Source: Actinomycetota bacterium (GTDB taxonomy: Bacteria; Actinomycetota; Coriobacteriia; Anaerosomatales; PHET01). From it: a stretch of DNA of 64,000 bases. The translations under genes and the position numbers were made by a program. The DNA lies in NCBI GenBank assembly GCA_029265315.1, contig JAJUJM010000010.1, forward strand, positions 1-64,000. Reading direction: 5' to 3'. The first letter of the stretch is position 1. The number at the start of each line of letters is the position of its first letter. Positions 61,501 to 64,000 of this stretch are shown one piece after another. Below the pieces are notes generated by a model, which saw only the letters and a program-made list of their open reading frames with translations, made no database searches and was not told the origin of the DNA.

Positions 61501-61541
61501 AGTCTAGCTGGTGCGGAATAGTTTGTAAAGATTGTTACAAA
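61501..61541 (-). promoter_or_regulatory. nuo operon promoter with inverted-repeat operator
   Basis: On the minus strand, TTTACA (61524-61529), a 17-nt spacer and TAGACT (61501-61506) form a good sigma70-type promoter. The inverted repeat TTTGTAA-N6-TTACAAA (61522-61541) covers the -35 box. The N6 spacing and TGTAA/TTACA half-sites resemble CRP/FNR-family targets; Rex sites (TTGTGAA-N4-TTCACAA) are less similar. A bound factor here should repress. Confidence 0.6.
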
Positions 61542-61605
61542 GTCTGTTCAACGACGAAGAAAGCCCAGCTCAGGGTGTCTTTCGCGAATCAACGCAGCGG
61601 AACGC

Positions 61606-63603
61606 TCAATTGGGCGACCCTGACTCCAGTCGCGCGATCTCCTCTGACAACTCGAGCCATTCAGCCTCGAGCGCAGACAGCACCGTCTTGAGGCTTGTGT
61701 ACTCGGCCATGGCCGCATCGAAACGGTGCCGGTCGCCATAGAGTGCGGGATCGGCCATCTCTTCCACGAGTTCGTCGTAACGCTTCTGGTCGGACTCCAA
61801 CCGCCTCTCGACCTCGGCGAGACGCTCTCTTCGCTCCTTGGTCGCACGGTACACACGATTCCTCGCCTCGGCCTCCGCGCGCTTCTGTTCCTTCGACTTG
61901 ATGCCGCCGGACCCGTTCACCCTCGCAGACGCGCAGCGAGCCGTTGCTTCGACACCGTCGCCGCCCCGTCCTCTCTGAGGCGCTGCGACTTCGTCCATCC
62001 GTGCGCGCTTGAACAGGTAGTAGTCGTAGTCCCCATCGAACACCGTCACGCGACCATCAACGACCTCCACGATCTTGTTGGCGACCGCTCGGATGAGGTG
62101 GCGGTCGTGCGTGATCAGGGCAAGAGTGCCGTTGAAACTTCGCAGCGCCTGTTCGAGTACGTCAGACGATGCGATGTCGAGGTGGTTCGTGGGCTCGTCC
62201 AGACACAGGAACGGCGCAGGTCTCACGAGCATCTTCGCTAACGCCAGGCGTCCCTTCTCTCCTCCTGACAACACCCGCACCTTCTTCTCGACATCGTCGC
62301 CTGTGAACAGGAACGCGCCCAACAGCCCGCGCACCTGGCTTTGCGTCCAGCCGCCAGCCACGCCGTCAAGCTCCTGAAAGACGGTGTTGTCGAGTCCGAG
62401 TGCCTGCAACTGGTGCTGCGCGAAGTAGGCCGTCTCGACGTGCACCCCTTCGACCCGCTCACCAGCGTCGACCGGCAGAACGCCCGCGAGGATCTTCAGC
62501 AGCGTCGATTTGCCGGCGCCGTTCGGCCCGACGAGGGCCACTTTGTCTCCCCGGTACAGCGTCAGGTCCAGACCCTCGTAGACACGGATCTCGCCGTAGG
62601 ACTTCGACACCCCCTTGAGTGAGATGACCACCTCGCCTGTCCTCACGGGCTGTGGGAAGGCGAAACGCACTTCTCTGTGCGCTTCAGGGACCTCGACGAG
62701 CTCTTCTCTGATCCTCTCGATCCTGCGAACGCGCTCCTGGGCCTGCCGGGCTTTCGTGTTCTTGTACCGGAACCGGTCCACGAACGCCTGCATGTGGGCC
62801 ATCTGTTTCTCCTGAGCTTCGCGTTGCTGCATGAGCTGTGTGATGCGAAGCTCTCGGGCGACCTCGTAGGCGGTGTAGTTGCCGACGTACACGCGCAAGG
62901 TACGGTTCTCGATCTCGGCGACTCGGTCGACCAGTCCGTCCATGAATGCCCGGTCGTGGCTGACGATGACGATCGCGCCGTCGTAGGCCCGGAGGAACGA
63001 CTCGAGCCACGTGACACTCTCCAGATCCAAGTGGTTCGTAGGCTCGTCCAACAGCAGTACGTCAGGACGAGTCAACAACAGCTTCGCTAGCGCAAGCCGC
63101 ATCAGCCAGCCACCGGAGAACTCGTTCGCGTCCCTTGAGAGGTCCTTGTCCCGGAAGCCCAGACCACCGAGGACGACGCGGGCCTCGGACTCGACCGTGT
63201 ATCCGCCGAGAGATTCGAAACGCTCTTGGAGCCGGCCATACTCCGCAAGCAGACGCTCATGGTCGGACTCATCAGCCTGCGCGATCTGGCCCTCAAGTAG
63301 TCGCAGCCGGTGCTCGAGCGAGGTCACGTGCTGCGCTGCGGTGAGCGCTTCTTCGAGGACCGAGCGACCAGCCATCTCGATGGCTTCCTGCTCGAGGTAG
63401 CCGACGACCGTGTCCTTGGCGTAGGTCACGCTGCCGGAATCAGGGGTTTCGCGACCTGCGATGATCTCGAGCAGCGTCGTCTTCCCAGCGCCGTTGGCCC
63501 CGACGAGAGCCACTCGGTCACGCGCGCCGACCTTCAGCGACACGTCCCTGAACAGGACACGCTCGCCGAAGGACTTGGACAGGTTGTCTATGGTGAGGAT
63601 CAC
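61606..63603 (-). CDS. ABC-F family ATP-binding protein
   Basis: The 665-residue cytoplasmic protein has two ABC domains (GANGAGKTT with [15 protein letters not shown] and [20 protein letters not shown] with [15 protein letters not shown] and [11 protein letters not shown]). They are joined by a charged linker near residues 240-310, and a C-terminal coiled coil (about 575-660) follows. No membrane segments are present. ABC-F proteins act on the ribosome, in translation factor or antibiotic-protection roles; the subtype is not assigned. A TAGAAT -10 box at 63613-63618 sits about ten bases before the GTG start, suggesting a nearly leaderless mRNA. Confidence 0.93.
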   Translation of the reverse strand: MILTIDNLSKSFGERVLFRDVSLKVGARDRVALVGANGAGKTTLLEIIAGRETPDSGSVTYAKDTVVGYLEQEAIEMAGRSVLEEALTAAQHVTSLEHRLRLLEGQIAQADESDHERLLAEYGRLQERFESLGGYTVESEARVVLGGLGFRDKDLSRDANEFSGGWLMRLALAKLLLTRPDVLLLDEPTNHLDLESVTWLESFLRAYDGAIVIVSHDRAFMDGLVDRVAEIENRTLRVYVGNYTAYEVARELRITQLMQQREAQEKQMAHMQAFVDRFRYKNTKARQAQERVRRIERIREELVEVPEAHREVRFAFPQPVRTGEVVISLKGVSKSYGEIRVYEGLDLTLYRGDKVALVGPNGAGKSTLLKILAGVLPVDAGERVEGVHVETAYFAQHQLQALGLDNTVFQELDGVAGGWTQSQVRGLLGAFLFTGDDVEKKVRVLSGGEKGRLALAKMLVRPAPFLCLDEPTNHLDIASSDVLEQALRSFNGTLALITHDRHLIRAVANKIVEVVDGRVTVFDGDYDYYLFKRARMDEVAAPQRGRGGDGVEATARCASARVNGSGGIKSKEQKRAEAEARNRVYRATKERRERLAEVERRLESDQKRYDELVEEMADPALYGDRHRFDAAMAEYTSLKTVLSALEAEWLELSEEIARLESGSPN

Positions 63604-63679
63604 GGCGCACGGATTCTAGCATCCGGGACCCAAGCGCCGTTCATCAGCCAGCATGGCCGAGCAAGACCGGGCAGAACCG

Positions 63680-64000
63680 TCAGTCAGGGACCAACTCATC
63701 GACGGGACGAGCGATATGGAGGTACAGACAGTTGCCTTGGTCGTCGTAGAGGTCCATGGGGTACACGGTCACGCGCAGCCTGGCATCCCCCTCGATGACA
63801 TCCTCTTCGGCCACCGCTCCCGTCCTGACGGCCTCCACCAACGGACAGTTCAGCGGCAAGGACCCGCTCCCGTGCATGGCCTCGACACACCTGACGCCCG
63901 AATCACTGATGCCCGCGCCGGTGCGGCGCCAGAACGAGGCATTGCCCAGGATGACATTGTGATACCGGTCGAGCACCATTGCCGGATACGGGATGGCGTC
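63680..64000 (-). CDS. PAS-domain protein, C-terminal part (5' end outside window)
   Basis: The visible 106 residues run in from the window edge (DAIPYPAMVLDRYHNVILGN) and form a PAS-like fold: NASFWRRTGAG, then CVEAMHGSGSLPLNCPLVEAV and a terminal beta-hairpin DDQGNCLYLHIARPV. The CVEAMHG...CPLVEAV pattern with two cysteines is common in PAS domains of sensor proteins. An in-frame ATG exists at 63979, but the frame continues off the window with PAS-like sequence, so it is probably not the start. The output domain, if any, must lie N-terminal. Confidence 0.7.
   Translation of the reverse strand, partial: DAIPYPAMVLDRYHNVILGNASFWRRTGAGISDSGVRCVEAMHGSGSLPLNCPLVEAVRTGAVAEEDVIEGDARLRVTVYPMDLYDDQGNCLYLHIARPVDELVPD

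Noticed and set aside
61522-61541. Rex operator upstream of nuo
   Set aside because: The half-sites lack the TGTGA/TCACA core and the spacing is six, not four; kept only as a generic operator.
1-64000. CRISPR arrays, insertion sequences, prophage, tRNA or rRNA genes
   Set aside because: No regularly spaced repeats, transposase-like or integrase-like frames, or rRNA/tRNA signatures were seen on reading both strands.

Overview
The window is a dense, GC-rich, mostly single-copy chromosomal region. It carries about 63 protein genes, most of them on the minus strand in long runs with overlapping start and stop codons. GTG and TTG starts are common. The sequence shows an actinobacterial-type SOS box, sigma70-type promoters, a diderm-style type IV pilus ATPase, a FlgM-like protein, an exported multiheme cytochrome and a proton-pumping complex I operon. 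I infer a free-living, probably anaerobic, deep-branching actinobacterium such as a Coriobacteriia/OPB41-like lineage. That placement rests on gene content and was not tested with a tree. I saw no IS element, prophage, CRISPR array, rRNA or tRNA.

Layout. 1-2611: the 5' part of a Mg-chelatase-type AAA+ protein, preceded by an acidic protein with a cysteine cluster. 2741-9795: DNA repair and mutagenesis, with endonuclease IV (nfo), DNA polymerase IV (dinB), two paralogous small lipoproteins and a DnaE2-type polymerase. A DUF6504-like gene precedes dnaE2, and the pair has a promoter containing a perfect SOS box. 9861-11832: a DtxR-family regulator coupled to a membrane HD-GYP protein. 12016-12266: an apparent standalone structured RNA gene of about 200 nt. 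12311-19126: an Fe-S and tRNA-thiolation operon (iscR-iscS-iscU-mnmA) that continues through a PHP phosphatase, Nif3, a zinc-ribbon coiled-coil protein, RNase H and queD. 19419-23130: the riboflavin operon ribD-ribE-ribBA-ribH behind an FMN riboswitch. 23172-34180: a run from hisC-tyrA-aroA through cmk, plsC, ispH, a DUF512 radical SAM protein, der, plsY and gpsA to rpe. 34313-40728: trpS-scpA-scpB-rluB-cobU-cobT-cobS-cobC. 40933-41865: an exported cytochrome c. 41898-49370: pilB-deoB-nucleoside phosphorylase-CCA/DHH/CBS fusion-M50 protease. 49420-50264: a small membrane protein and a FlgM-like protein with a terminator-containing leader. 50304-61541: the nuo operon. 61606-64000: an ABC-F ATPase and the 3' part of a PAS protein.

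The most unusual system is the nuo operon. It has nuoA-B-C-D-H-I-J-K-L-M-N but no nuoE, nuoF or nuoG. Its nuoI is split by the insertion of a complete GltD/NfnL-like flavoprotein module, with an Fe-S domain, FAD fold and NAD(P) fold, between the N-terminal NuoI segment and the two-cluster ferredoxin domain. This suggests a complex I whose electron-input module is built into subunit I. Its promoter carries an inverted-repeat operator over the -35 box. Second-tier items are the unassigned structured RNA, the flgM leader RNA, the SOS-controlled dnaE2 unit, a TrpRS with a modified Fe-S motif and a PilB with a textbook c-di-GMP-binding MshEN repeat.
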